DNA of 64,000 bases from positions 1 through 64,000 of the forward strand of contig JAUHYQ010000006.1 of assembly GCA_030426355.1 (NCBI GenBank). The letters are read 5' to 3'. The translations under genes and the position numbers were made by a program. The stretch comes from Gammaproteobacteria bacterium (GTDB taxonomy: Bacteria; Pseudomonadota; Gammaproteobacteria; Steroidobacterales; GCA-2729495). A model generated the notes under the pieces. The model was given only the letters and a program-made list of their open reading frames with translations. It had not been told where the DNA came from and did no database searches. Within the stretch, counting starts at the first letter, position 1; each line of letters begins with the position of its first letter. This document shows, one piece after another, positions 52,455 through 59,947 of the stretch.

Positions 52455-53831
52455 TTACATGGCGGCTGCTGAAATGACCCGGTAGCAGGGTTCGTAAGGC
52501 TTGCCCGGAAGGCGCATGCGGTTCTGGGCAACACACGCCGCCAACAAATCATCGAGCCTGCTCATCAATGCCTGATCGCCACGAATCTCGAATGGGCCGT
52601 GTGCCTCTATCGCACGTATACCTTCATCGCGAATGTTTCCTGAGACGATACCGGAGAACGCCCGGCGCAGGTTGGCAGCCAGTTCATGTGCTTCCATACC
52701 GTGCTCTATGCGCAGCGCCGCCATGGTTTCGTGCGTCGCGACGAATGGCCGCTGCCAGTCCGGCAGCACCTGGAGCTCCCAGTTAAAGTAGTACGCATCC
52801 CGATTATTCTGACGGTGGGCGTGCACGGCATTGACCCCCTCGCGCACCTGACGCGCGACTTCTGCGGAATCATCAATCACGATGCGGTAGTGTGCGCGCG
52901 CCGACTCACCTAGCGTGGCGACAATAAACTCGTCCACCATCGCAAAGTACTCCCGGGATGACTCGGGGCCGGTGAATATCACGGGCAAGGGCACCGATCG
53001 GTTGTCGGGATGCAGCAGTATCCCGAGCAAATACAGAATTTCCTCCAGCGTCCCTACGCCGCCGGGGAACACCACAATGCTGTGCGCAATTCGCACAAAG
53101 GCCTCAAGTCGCTTTTCCATGTCGGGCAGCACCACGAGCTCGCTGACGATCGGGTTCGGCGGTTCGGCAGCGATAATCCCGGGTTCGGTGAGGCCTATAT
53201 AGCGCCCGTCCTTAATGCGCTGCTTGGAATGGCCGATCGTGGCCCCTTTCATAGGGCCTTTCATGGCGCCCGGCCCGCAGCCCGTGCATACATTGAGGCC
53301 GCGCAAACCCAGCTCGTACCCTACCAACTTTGTGTAGTCATACTCATCGCGCTCGATGGCGTGACCGCCCCAGCAAACCACGATATTCGGATCCTGCCCG
53401 TAGCGCAGCACATTGGCATTGCGCAGAATATCAAACACCCGCTCGGTGGCGTATTGACCAACGGCGACTTCACCGTCGACTGGGGCCACATCGACAAACA
53501 CCAGATCGCGCAGCACGGCAAACAAAAGCTCGCGAATGCCGCGAACCATTTGGCCGTCAACAAAAGCGCTGGCCGGAGCATTCTTTAGTGCCAGCGTGAC
53601 ACCGTGATTCTGCTGCAGAATGCGCAAATCGAAATCACTGAAATGCTCCAGCACTTCTTTTGCGCTATCGGTTTCGCTGCCCCAGTTCAGTACCGCCAGA
53701 GCGCAGCGCCGCAACAAGGCGTGCAGGCTGCCGTCGCCGGTGCGTTGCAACCGCTCCACCTCCTGCCGCGACAAGACCTCGAGACTGCCTTCCGGCATCA
53801 CTTCAACAAAAAATTCTTTTTCCACTGTCAT
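52455..53831 (-). CDS. ppnN: Pyrimidine/purine nucleotide 5'-monophosphate nucleosidase
   Basis: A 458-residue LOG-superfamily enzyme (YgdH/PpnN) cleaving nucleotide monophosphates to the free base and ribose phosphate; in E. coli it is stimulated by (p)ppGpp. The LOG signature is PGGVGTLEEI at 256-265, with VCTGCGPGAMKGPMKGA at 181-197. The additional N-terminal (about 1-140) and C-terminal domains distinguish it from short LOG proteins. ATG 53831 agrees with the family start MTVEKEF-like; a TTG two codons upstream is possible. Confidence 0.93.
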   Translation of the reverse strand: MTVEKEFFVEVMPEGSLEVLSRQEVERLQRTGDGSLHALLRRCALAVLNWGSETDSAKEVLEHFSDFDLRILQQNHGVTLALKNAPASAFVDGQMVRGIRELLFAVLRDLVFVDVAPVDGEVAVGQYATERVFDILRNANVLRYGQDPNIVVCWGGHAIERDEYDYTKLVGYELGLRGLNVCTGCGPGAMKGPMKGATIGHSKQRIKDGRYIGLTEPGIIAAEPPNPIVSELVVLPDMEKRLEAFVRIAHSIVVFPGGVGTLEEILYLLGILLHPDNRSVPLPVIFTGPESSREYFAMVDEFIVATLGESARAHYRIVIDDSAEVARQVREGVNAVHAHRQNNRDAYYFNWELQVLPDWQRPFVATHETMAALRIEHGMEAHELAANLRRAFSGIVSGNIRDEGIRAIEAHGPFEIRGDQALMSRLDDLLAACVAQNRMRLPGKPYEPCYRVISAAAM

Positions 53832-53893
53832 AGGCAAACGCTATCAGGCAGGCAAGCCACTGAAAATTATCCGCCGGACATATGACGGGTATG

Positions 53894-54382
53894 TCACGGC
53901 AAAATAGTAATCGGGGTGTTCGGCGTAGTCAGTTGCCAGATATCGACCATCGCGGCATTGGATACCGCTATGCAACCGTTGGTCCAGTCGTACTTTGAAT
54001 AATAAGCGGCTGATTTACGCGGCTCGCCCGGCTGACCATGAATCATGATTAATCCACCGGGGTCGACTCCAAGTTGCCGCGCCCGGGCGACATCCTCTGC
54101 ATTGGGGTACGACACCTGAATGGCCATAAAAAAATCCGAATCTATCAGCCTGTTGGTCAACTCGTAGTCACCTTCGGGCGTGCGAAAATCACCCTCACTC
54201 TGCTTGTGGCCCTCCGGTGCCAGCCCCAGCGCAACATCAAAGCTGCGCATGACTTCTGCGCCATCAAGCAGGTATAGCTTGCGCTCGGATTTGTTCACCA
54301 CCACCCGGTCTGCCAGCCCATCCCCTGCAACGGCGGTGCCCGCCAGTAAAAGGCACGATACCAGGGCAACGAGTTTATACAT
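53894..54382 (-). CDS. L,D-transpeptidase family protein
   Basis: A 162-residue exported YkuD-domain protein: a signal peptide (LVALVSCLLLAGTAVAG), VVNKSERKLYLLDGAEVM, RTPEGDYELTNR, and the catalytic pair His115 (IHGQPG) and Cys137 (WTNGCIAVSN). It lacks a separate peptidoglycan-binding domain. It lies five bases after the MltD-type gene, indicating a joint peptidoglycan-remodelling operon. The reaction may be 3-3 cross-linking or carboxypeptidase activity; family assignment alone cannot decide. Confidence 0.92.
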   Translation of the reverse strand: MYKLVALVSCLLLAGTAVAGDGLADRVVVNKSERKLYLLDGAEVMRSFDVALGLAPEGHKQSEGDFRTPEGDYELTNRLIDSDFFMAIQVSYPNAEDVARARQLGVDPGGLIMIHGQPGEPRKSAAYYSKYDWTNGCIAVSNAAMVDIWQLTTPNTPITILP

Positions 54383-54387
54383 CGGGG

Positions 54388-55974
54388 CTAGACTTCCGTT
54401 TCAACGACCGTGTTTGCGGATTCAGTGGCGGCAGATTCAGGCTCAGGTTTGCCGCTGGCAGGCTTGTCATCGGGCGGCCTCAGGTAAAGCGTCTGGCCTG
54501 CATAAATTCGATGGCGGTCTGTCAAACCGTTTAATTCCATCAGGCGCGACAGACTGACCCCTGCATCACGCGCAATAACGCTCAGACTATCACCGGATTG
54601 CACCTTGTAAGTCAGGGCACCTTCCGGAATCGCAACCCCGGCAAAGGGCAGCCGTAAAGTCTGGCCGATGCGAATTTTGTGGCGACTCTCGAGCCCGTTG
54701 AGCGCGACCAATTCCTGCACTGAAACATTGTAACGACGTGCAATGACCGACAGCGCTTCTCCACTGCGCACTTTGTGGAACTGGTCCGGTGTTTGCCGGG
54801 CATAGAGCTGCGCTGCAGGAATGGCGGCCAGAATCTCGGTGGCGCTTTTCTGAGTAAGGCCCGCGGGTATACGTATGTGCGCATTGCGGGGCACGTGCTT
54901 GGTGCCGTCCCAGACGGGCTGCAACAGCGCAGGATTGGTCTCGCGTAATTGCTTTACGCTGACCCCGGCAGCACTGGCGAGGCTGCGGGCGGGGACGTAG
55001 CGTGATGTGCGCACAACCACATCGTCACGAACCGCATCAGGTTCGATGGGCCCGAAATACTGCTCGGCATTTTGTTCAACCTCAAGAGCAGCCAGAAAAG
55101 CCACATAAAAATTCCGCGATGCGAAGCCGAAGGTTCGGCCCTGGTATTCGCGATTGATGGTGCCGATATCCTCGGTTCCCAGCTTTTCAACAGCCCGCCG
55201 CATGCCGGCGACCCCGTGGTTGTAGGCAGTAATGGCCAGGGGCCACGATTGCAACACCGAATAGTTGTATGCCAACAGCTCTGCGGCGGCCTCGCTGGAA
55301 CGAAAGGGATCGCGTCGCTCGTCCATGACGTGATCGATCTGCATAAAGCGCCGACCGGTACCGCGGGTAAATTGCCACAAACCCGCTGCGCCCACGTGAG
55401 AACGAGCCTCCGGGTTAAATGACGATTCAACGTGCGGCAGGGCGGCAAGACCGAGCGGCACCCCGTGCTTGCTTAACTGAGCCTTGATATAGGGCTGCCA
55501 GGCACCGGCGCGTTGCAAACCCGCCCGAAAATTGTCGGCAAGACCTTGCTGAAAGCGAATCCGGTTGGCGGCCTCCTTAAGCTCCTTGTTGGTGATATCA
55601 GCGGGCCACAAGGCCAGAATGCGGCGCTCCTCGGCATCCAGCCCATCCCGTTTGCCACTGGCTAGCAGCAGCAGTGTTTTTTGATAACGATCGCGCAAAC
55701 GGTCGGCAATACGCCGGCGATCGCGGGCCTGAGCACCGGGAGGAATACGCACTGTCTCATACACGACATCCAGATAACGGCTGTCGTGGAGGTAGGCATG
55801 ATCGGAATCGATCTCGGTAAACACCTGCCGCCAGAAACGAATATCGTCTTCAAGCACCGCCGGCCGGTCGAAATCGACGGCCGCACCGGCATCCTCGGCC
55901 TGCACTGAAAACGTTGCCAGCAGCAGCGTCAGCAGCAAGGCCAGTCCGGCAGGCAAATTCCTTTGGTTCAACAC
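54388..55974 (-). CDS. mltD: Membrane-bound lytic murein transglycosylase D-like, with LysM domains
   Basis: A 528-residue exported enzyme with a signal peptide (ALLLTLLLATFSVQAED). The SLT family 1 domain has catalytic Glu183 in LPHVESSFNPEARS, followed by GAAGLWQFTRGTGR and ITAYNHGVAG. Two C-terminal LysM repeats follow: HKVRSGEALSVIARRYNVS and YKVQSGDSLSVIARDAGVS. E. coli MltD is a lipoprotein, but no lipobox is clear here. It cleaves glycan strands to 1,6-anhydro products. It precedes the L,D-transpeptidase gene by five bases. Confidence 0.92.
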   Translation of the reverse strand: MLNQRNLPAGLALLLTLLLATFSVQAEDAGAAVDFDRPAVLEDDIRFWRQVFTEIDSDHAYLHDSRYLDVVYETVRIPPGAQARDRRRIADRLRDRYQKTLLLLASGKRDGLDAEERRILALWPADITNKELKEAANRIRFQQGLADNFRAGLQRAGAWQPYIKAQLSKHGVPLGLAALPHVESSFNPEARSHVGAAGLWQFTRGTGRRFMQIDHVMDERRDPFRSSEAAAELLAYNYSVLQSWPLAITAYNHGVAGMRRAVEKLGTEDIGTINREYQGRTFGFASRNFYVAFLAALEVEQNAEQYFGPIEPDAVRDDVVVRTSRYVPARSLASAAGVSVKQLRETNPALLQPVWDGTKHVPRNAHIRIPAGLTQKSATEILAAIPAAQLYARQTPDQFHKVRSGEALSVIARRYNVSVQELVALNGLESRHKIRIGQTLRLPFAGVAIPEGALTYKVQSGDSLSVIARDAGVSLSRLMELNGLTDRHRIYAGQTLYLRPPDDKPASGKPEPESAATESANTVVETEV

Positions 55975-56081
55975 GTACTCCGAGTCCGTTCATTGCAGGC
56001 GACAGGAACCCTGCAAATGTCTACCATTTGGACTCTTTGTTCAAGGCAAGCGGTCACAAATACACGGCACCCCTACTGCGC

Positions 56082-57017
56082 ATGAACTCCGACAGAAAAC
56101 CGCTTTACACCTACTGGCATCCCCGGTATTGGCCAACCTGGCTGGGTATCGCGTTGCTGCGCCTGATTGTGCTGCTGCCGCAGCGCATCCGGATGAGCAT
56201 CGGGCGCGGTCTCGGTCGGCTAGTTCACCGCCTGCTGGGCAGCCGTGTACGTGTCGCACGGCGCAATCTCGAGCTGTGCTTTCCCGAACTCGACGACCCG
56301 GCTCGCGCGCAACTGGAACTTCACCATTTTGAATCGCTGGGAATGGGCGTCATTGAACTGGGCGTAACCTGGTGGGGCAGCGACGCAGAACTGGCTGGCC
56401 TGGTCGAGTTACGTGGCATGGAACATGTCCGTGCCGCACTTGAGGGCGGCAATGGCATATTGATGTGGAGCGGTCATTTCGCCACGGCGGAAATCACGGG
56501 CACACTCCTCAAACCCGAGGTGCCGCCAATTGCGGCCATGTACCGTCCCAGCAAGAACGCCCTGAACGATCAGATCATGCGACGGTGTCGCGGCCGGTCG
56601 GTGAGCGAGCTCATCATGAAAAACAGCGTTCGGCAGTTGCTTAAAGCACTCAAGCAAAACCGTCCAGTATGGTATGCCGCCGATCAGGCTTACAGCCGCA
56701 AAGGCACGGTAATCGCTCCGTTTTTTGGCGAGCCGGCAACCACCAATACAGCCGTCAGCCAGATTGCCAAGGTCAGCAAGGCCGCCGTGGTGCCCTTTAT
56801 TCCACTGCGCCACAATAACGGCGAGCGCTATACGCTGGAATTTCTTCCGGCTTTAGAAAATTTTCCCAGCGGTGATGACGAAGCCGACGCCTTGCGCCTG
56901 AACAAGTTACTGGAAACCCAGATTCGCAGGGCACCTGAGCAGTACTACTGGGTGCATCGTCGCTTCAAAGGTCGGCCGGACGGCTATCCCGACCCGTATC
57001 AGGGCGAGCCCGAATAA
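56082..57017 (+). CDS. Lipid A biosynthesis acyltransferase (LpxL/LpxM family)
   Basis: A 311-residue inner-membrane acyltransferase that adds a secondary acyl chain to Kdo2-lipid IVA. The start YWHPRYWPTWLGIALLRL and the catalytic H-x4-E (GHFATAE, His132 and Glu137) fit the family, with YRPSKN and RR/YYWVHRRFK near the end. Whether it is LpxL or LpxM cannot be told. The frame is open upstream, but ATG 56082 gives the family start; its ribosome-binding site is poor. Its 3' end overlaps kdkA by 19 bases. Confidence 0.93.
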   Translation: MNSDRKPLYTYWHPRYWPTWLGIALLRLIVLLPQRIRMSIGRGLGRLVHRLLGSRVRVARRNLELCFPELDDPARAQLELHHFESLGMGVIELGVTWWGSDAELAGLVELRGMEHVRAALEGGNGILMWSGHFATAEITGTLLKPEVPPIAAMYRPSKNALNDQIMRRCRGRSVSELIMKNSVRQLLKALKQNRPVWYAADQAYSRKGTVIAPFFGEPATTNTAVSQIAKVSKAAVVPFIPLRHNNGERYTLEFLPALENFPSGDDEADALRLNKLLETQIRRAPEQYYWVHRRFKGRPDGYPDPYQGEPE

Positions 57018-57718
57018 CCCGCTAAAAGGGCCGCCCAATCGGTGTCGTCGGAATAATGTGCGGCATCGATGGCATGGATCTTCCGACATGAACGGCGCAA
57101 ACGTTCCAGGTTGGCGGCCTGCCAACTTCCCGGTTGCATCCGCCGGCCCCGGTCCCAATCCAGCAACCAGATGCGGTCATCGCTATCAATCTGCAAATTG
57201 TGAGTTGATAAGTCGGCATGATAAAAGCCGGCGTCGTGAAAGCGTTTCACACATCTTCCGACGGCGCGCCACACCGCGGGGTCGGCTGCCCGTTCGTGCA
57301 AGCGGGTTGAGAAAGGCACCACATCCGGAATGCGCCGCGTTATCAGATCCGCTGCATAAACCAGGCCGCGTCGGTTTACGTGAGCGGCCACCGGTACCGG
57401 CACCGGCAAACCCGCCGCGTGCGCAAGTCTAAGCACCTGCCATTCGGTCACGGAGCGCGAGCGCTTTAGGCCTGCGTACAAAAAACCATCGTTAAGCAGT
57501 TTGCCAACCACACCACCGCGATGATAATGCTTGAGCACCCAGTCATCGCCCTGATAGCAAACAAACAAGGTTGCGCCACGACCGCCGGAATAACCCGGAA
57601 CAATGCGTGCATCTGCCCAGTATTCAGCACCGAACATCGCCGGTTGTATGTGGCTGACAATAGACTCATCGTATAGGATGACGCTGTTGCCCTGCCTCTG
57701 AATTGCTTGTCCCGTCAT
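56999..57718 (-). CDS. kdkA: 3-deoxy-D-manno-octulosonic acid kinase
   Basis: A 239-residue kinase phosphorylating the 4-OH of Kdo in the LPS inner core, as in Haemophilus and Vibrio. The kinase catalytic loop is HADLSTHN (His167-Asn174) and the metal-binding DWD is at 187-189. GYSGGRGATLFV and VLKHYHRGGVVGKLL supply the nucleotide-binding lysine region. Its start codon shares bases with that of the divergent glycosyltransferase (CATG at 57716-57719), and its stop overlaps the acyltransferase gene. Confidence 0.93.
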   Translation of the reverse strand: MTGQAIQRQGNSVILYDESIVSHIQPAMFGAEYWADARIVPGYSGGRGATLFVCYQGDDWVLKHYHRGGVVGKLLNDGFLYAGLKRSRSVTEWQVLRLAHAAGLPVPVPVAAHVNRRGLVYAADLITRRIPDVVPFSTRLHERAADPAVWRAVGRCVKRFHDAGFYHADLSTHNLQIDSDDRIWLLDWDRGRRMQPGSWQAANLERLRRSCRKIHAIDAAHYSDDTDWAALLAGYSGSP

Positions 57719-58820
57719 GCCCCCAACTTCTACTCAGCCCGAATCACTGTGCGTTATCCGGCTTTCGGCTATAGGTGATTGTTGTCATACGCTACCGGTG
57801 GTGCGCACACTGCAAGCTGCGTTTCCCGGTGCCCCGATAACATGGGTGATCGGGAAAACCGAGCGCAGCCTGCTGGAAGGCGCGGAGGGTATCGAGTTTA
57901 TCACCTTCGACAAGTCGCTCGGTATGGGTGCGGTGCTCGACGTGCGACGCCAACTGCGCGGACGACACTTTCCGGTGATGCTGCAGATGCATGCGTCCAT
58001 GCGCTCTAATCTGGCCAGTGCAGTTATCAGCGCGCAGCGCCGCATTGGATTCGACCGGTTACGGGCGCGCGACAAACAGTGGTTGTTTACCAACGAGCGT
58101 ATTCCCGAGCGCCGCCATCAGCATGTCATGGACGGTTTATTTGAGTTTGCCGAATACCTGGGCGTAACTGATCGCACATTGCGTTGGGACATTCCGGTTA
58201 GCCGTGCCGACGAGCAATTTGCCGCCGGGCTTGCAAGCGGATCGGGCCCCTTGGTCATCATCAGCCCCTGCTCAAGTCAGCGTTTCCGGAACTACCGCAA
58301 CTGGAGCATCGAAAACTACATCGGCATCGTGCGGCATCTGCAGCAGCGGCATGCGGCACGCATCATTGTGACGGGCGCGAACACAGCAATCGAACAGGAA
58401 TACGCGGAGGCCATTGCCGCAGCGGGGGAAAACATTGTCAACCTCGCGGGGGAAACCTCACTGAAACAATTGCTGGCCCTTATTGGCAAGGCAGCACTGG
58501 TGCTCTGCCCGGACTCGGGCCCGGCGCACATGGCCGCTGCTACCGGCACTCCGGTAATCGGTCTTTACGCCACATCGAACCGGCATCGCACCGGTCCCTA
58601 CTTCAGCCAGCATCTGGTTGCCGATCGTTACCCGGATGCGGTGGCCGATGAATTCGGCAAACCGATAGATGCGTTGCGCTGGGGCCAGCGCGTGCGCAAC
58701 CCGGACGCGATGAACCGTATCACGCTGGCGGAGGTTGCGGAGAAGATAGATACTGTTCTTAAGGCTGATTATGCTCACCCTCAGGAGCGCACCCAGGTGC
58801 CGGTAGAGGACATCATATGA
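57717..58820 (+). CDS. Glycosyltransferase family 9, heptosyltransferase type
   Basis: A 367-residue GT-B enzyme. The N-terminus has CVIRLSAIGDCCHTLPVVRTL, quoted in part as IRLSAIGDCCHTLPV, with the catalytic-site aspartate. The C-terminal domain has LVLCPDSGPAHMAAATGTPVIGLY (in part CPDSGPAHMAAATGTPV), which binds ADP-heptose. It adds L-glycero-D-manno-heptose to the inner core. In KdkA-containing genomes the heptose acceptor is a single phosphorylated Kdo. It overlaps kdoO by four bases. Confidence 0.92.
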   Translation: MPPTSTQPESLCVIRLSAIGDCCHTLPVVRTLQAAFPGAPITWVIGKTERSLLEGAEGIEFITFDKSLGMGAVLDVRRQLRGRHFPVMLQMHASMRSNLASAVISAQRRIGFDRLRARDKQWLFTNERIPERRHQHVMDGLFEFAEYLGVTDRTLRWDIPVSRADEQFAAGLASGSGPLVIISPCSSQRFRNYRNWSIENYIGIVRHLQQRHAARIIVTGANTAIEQEYAEAIAAAGENIVNLAGETSLKQLLALIGKAALVLCPDSGPAHMAAATGTPVIGLYATSNRHRTGPYFSQHLVADRYPDAVADEFGKPIDALRWGQRVRNPDAMNRITLAEVAEKIDTVLKADYAHPQERTQVPVEDII

Positions 58821-59743
58821 ACAATCCGTTGCTGGAAACCTTTGACACAGACAGGCTTGTTGCCAGTGGCCCGGACGAAATGGGCGCCGCGCTGGAGTCG
58901 GGCAAGATCATTTACTTTCCACAGTGCCCCGTTCAGTTACCCCCCACGGAACAGCTGGACACTCTGCGCCGCGAATTACCCAAACACTTGAAGCTAAAAA
59001 ATATCAGCTATCACCCGGAGGCCGGATCGGTCAGAGGCCTGGACGCAGAGTCACCCATCCGGGATCTGGTTCAGCAAGTACTGGTGAACCACAGCGACCG
59101 GGTTAGCGAGTTTCTCAGGGGCGTTTTGCCCGGTTTGTTCGATAACGCACTGATTGGCACCTGCAGTTTCAGGCCCATGGAAGAACAAGGCCGCAAACTG
59201 AAACCACACGCCAGCAACGAATTAATACACATCGACGCGGGAGCTTACGGAGCTACAAACGGTGATCGTTTATTGCGCTTTTTTGTAAACGTCAATGAAA
59301 CAACGGATCGGGTCTGGCTATCGCGCGGCGCTTTTCCCGAATTGCTAAATCGTTATGCCGCGGAAGCCGGGCTCGCAGGTCTGACGCCTAAGCAACTCGT
59401 CAAAGGGCCGCTAGGTCACCTGCGCAGCGGCATGCTGCGTGCCATTGATAAACTGGGTATGCCTGTATCCAGAGCGCTGGACAGCAGCCCCTATGACCGC
59501 GCGATGCGCCGCTTTCATAATTTCATGAAAGACACGCCGGACTTTCAGTCCGATCCCGATGGTCGGGTGGAAATGCGCTTTCCGCCGATGTCGGCATGGA
59601 TGGTCCTTACGGACATGGTGAGCCACGCCTGTATTTCAGGGCAACACTGCTTCAATTACACGGCGGTGTTGCCGCTGGCAAGTTGCCGTCACCCTGAAAT
59701 GGCACCCTACAACCTGCTGGCAAAGCAGAACGCGGCCGCCTGA
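58817..59743 (+). CDS. kdoO: Kdo 3-hydroxylase
   Basis: A 308-residue Fe(II)/O2/2-oxoglutarate-dependent oxygenase that hydroxylates C3 of Kdo to make Ko in the LPS core. The metal HxD is His138 and Asp140 (LIHIDAGAYG), with a distal His in ISGQHCFNYT; RPMEEQGRKLKPHASN and SRGAFPEL are familiar segments. Start overlaps the heptosyltransferase stop (ATGA). It fits the KdkA/heptosyltransferase context and requires molecular oxygen. Confidence 0.9.
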   Translation: MNNPLLETFDTDRLVASGPDEMGAALESGKIIYFPQCPVQLPPTEQLDTLRRELPKHLKLKNISYHPEAGSVRGLDAESPIRDLVQQVLVNHSDRVSEFLRGVLPGLFDNALIGTCSFRPMEEQGRKLKPHASNELIHIDAGAYGATNGDRLLRFFVNVNETTDRVWLSRGAFPELLNRYAAEAGLAGLTPKQLVKGPLGHLRSGMLRAIDKLGMPVSRALDSSPYDRAMRRFHNFMKDTPDFQSDPDGRVEMRFPPMSAWMVLTDMVSHACISGQHCFNYTAVLPLASCRHPEMAPYNLLAKQNAAA

Positions 59744-59947
59744 TCAGGGTATGAGTTCGTAAGTGGCGCTGCAGTATGGGCAGCGCACTGTCTCGCCGGG
59801 CTTGATCGGCAGGTATACCCGCGGATGCGAGTTCCAAAGTTTCATGCCAGGCATAGGACAGCTTAACGGCAGAGCCGCGGCCGTCACTGTGTAGTGATTC
59901 TGCGCGTTGGGCTCAATCAGTTCCGGTTGGTGCGCGTGTTGGTTCAT
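59744..59947 (-). CDS. CHCC zinc-finger protein
   Basis: A 67-residue protein with a zinc ribbon: Cys and His in LPLSCPMPGMKLWNSHPRVYLP and RCPYC near the end (in part LSCPMPG and VRCPYCSATYEL). It resembles the small CHCC zinc-finger family found next to glnE or electron-transfer genes and related to the NDUFS6 type. It overlaps the glnE stop by one base (TGATG), so it is co-translated with glnE. Its function is unknown. Confidence 0.85.
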   Translation of the reverse strand: MNQHAHQPELIEPNAQNHYTVTAAALPLSCPMPGMKLWNSHPRVYLPIKPGETVRCPYCSATYELIP

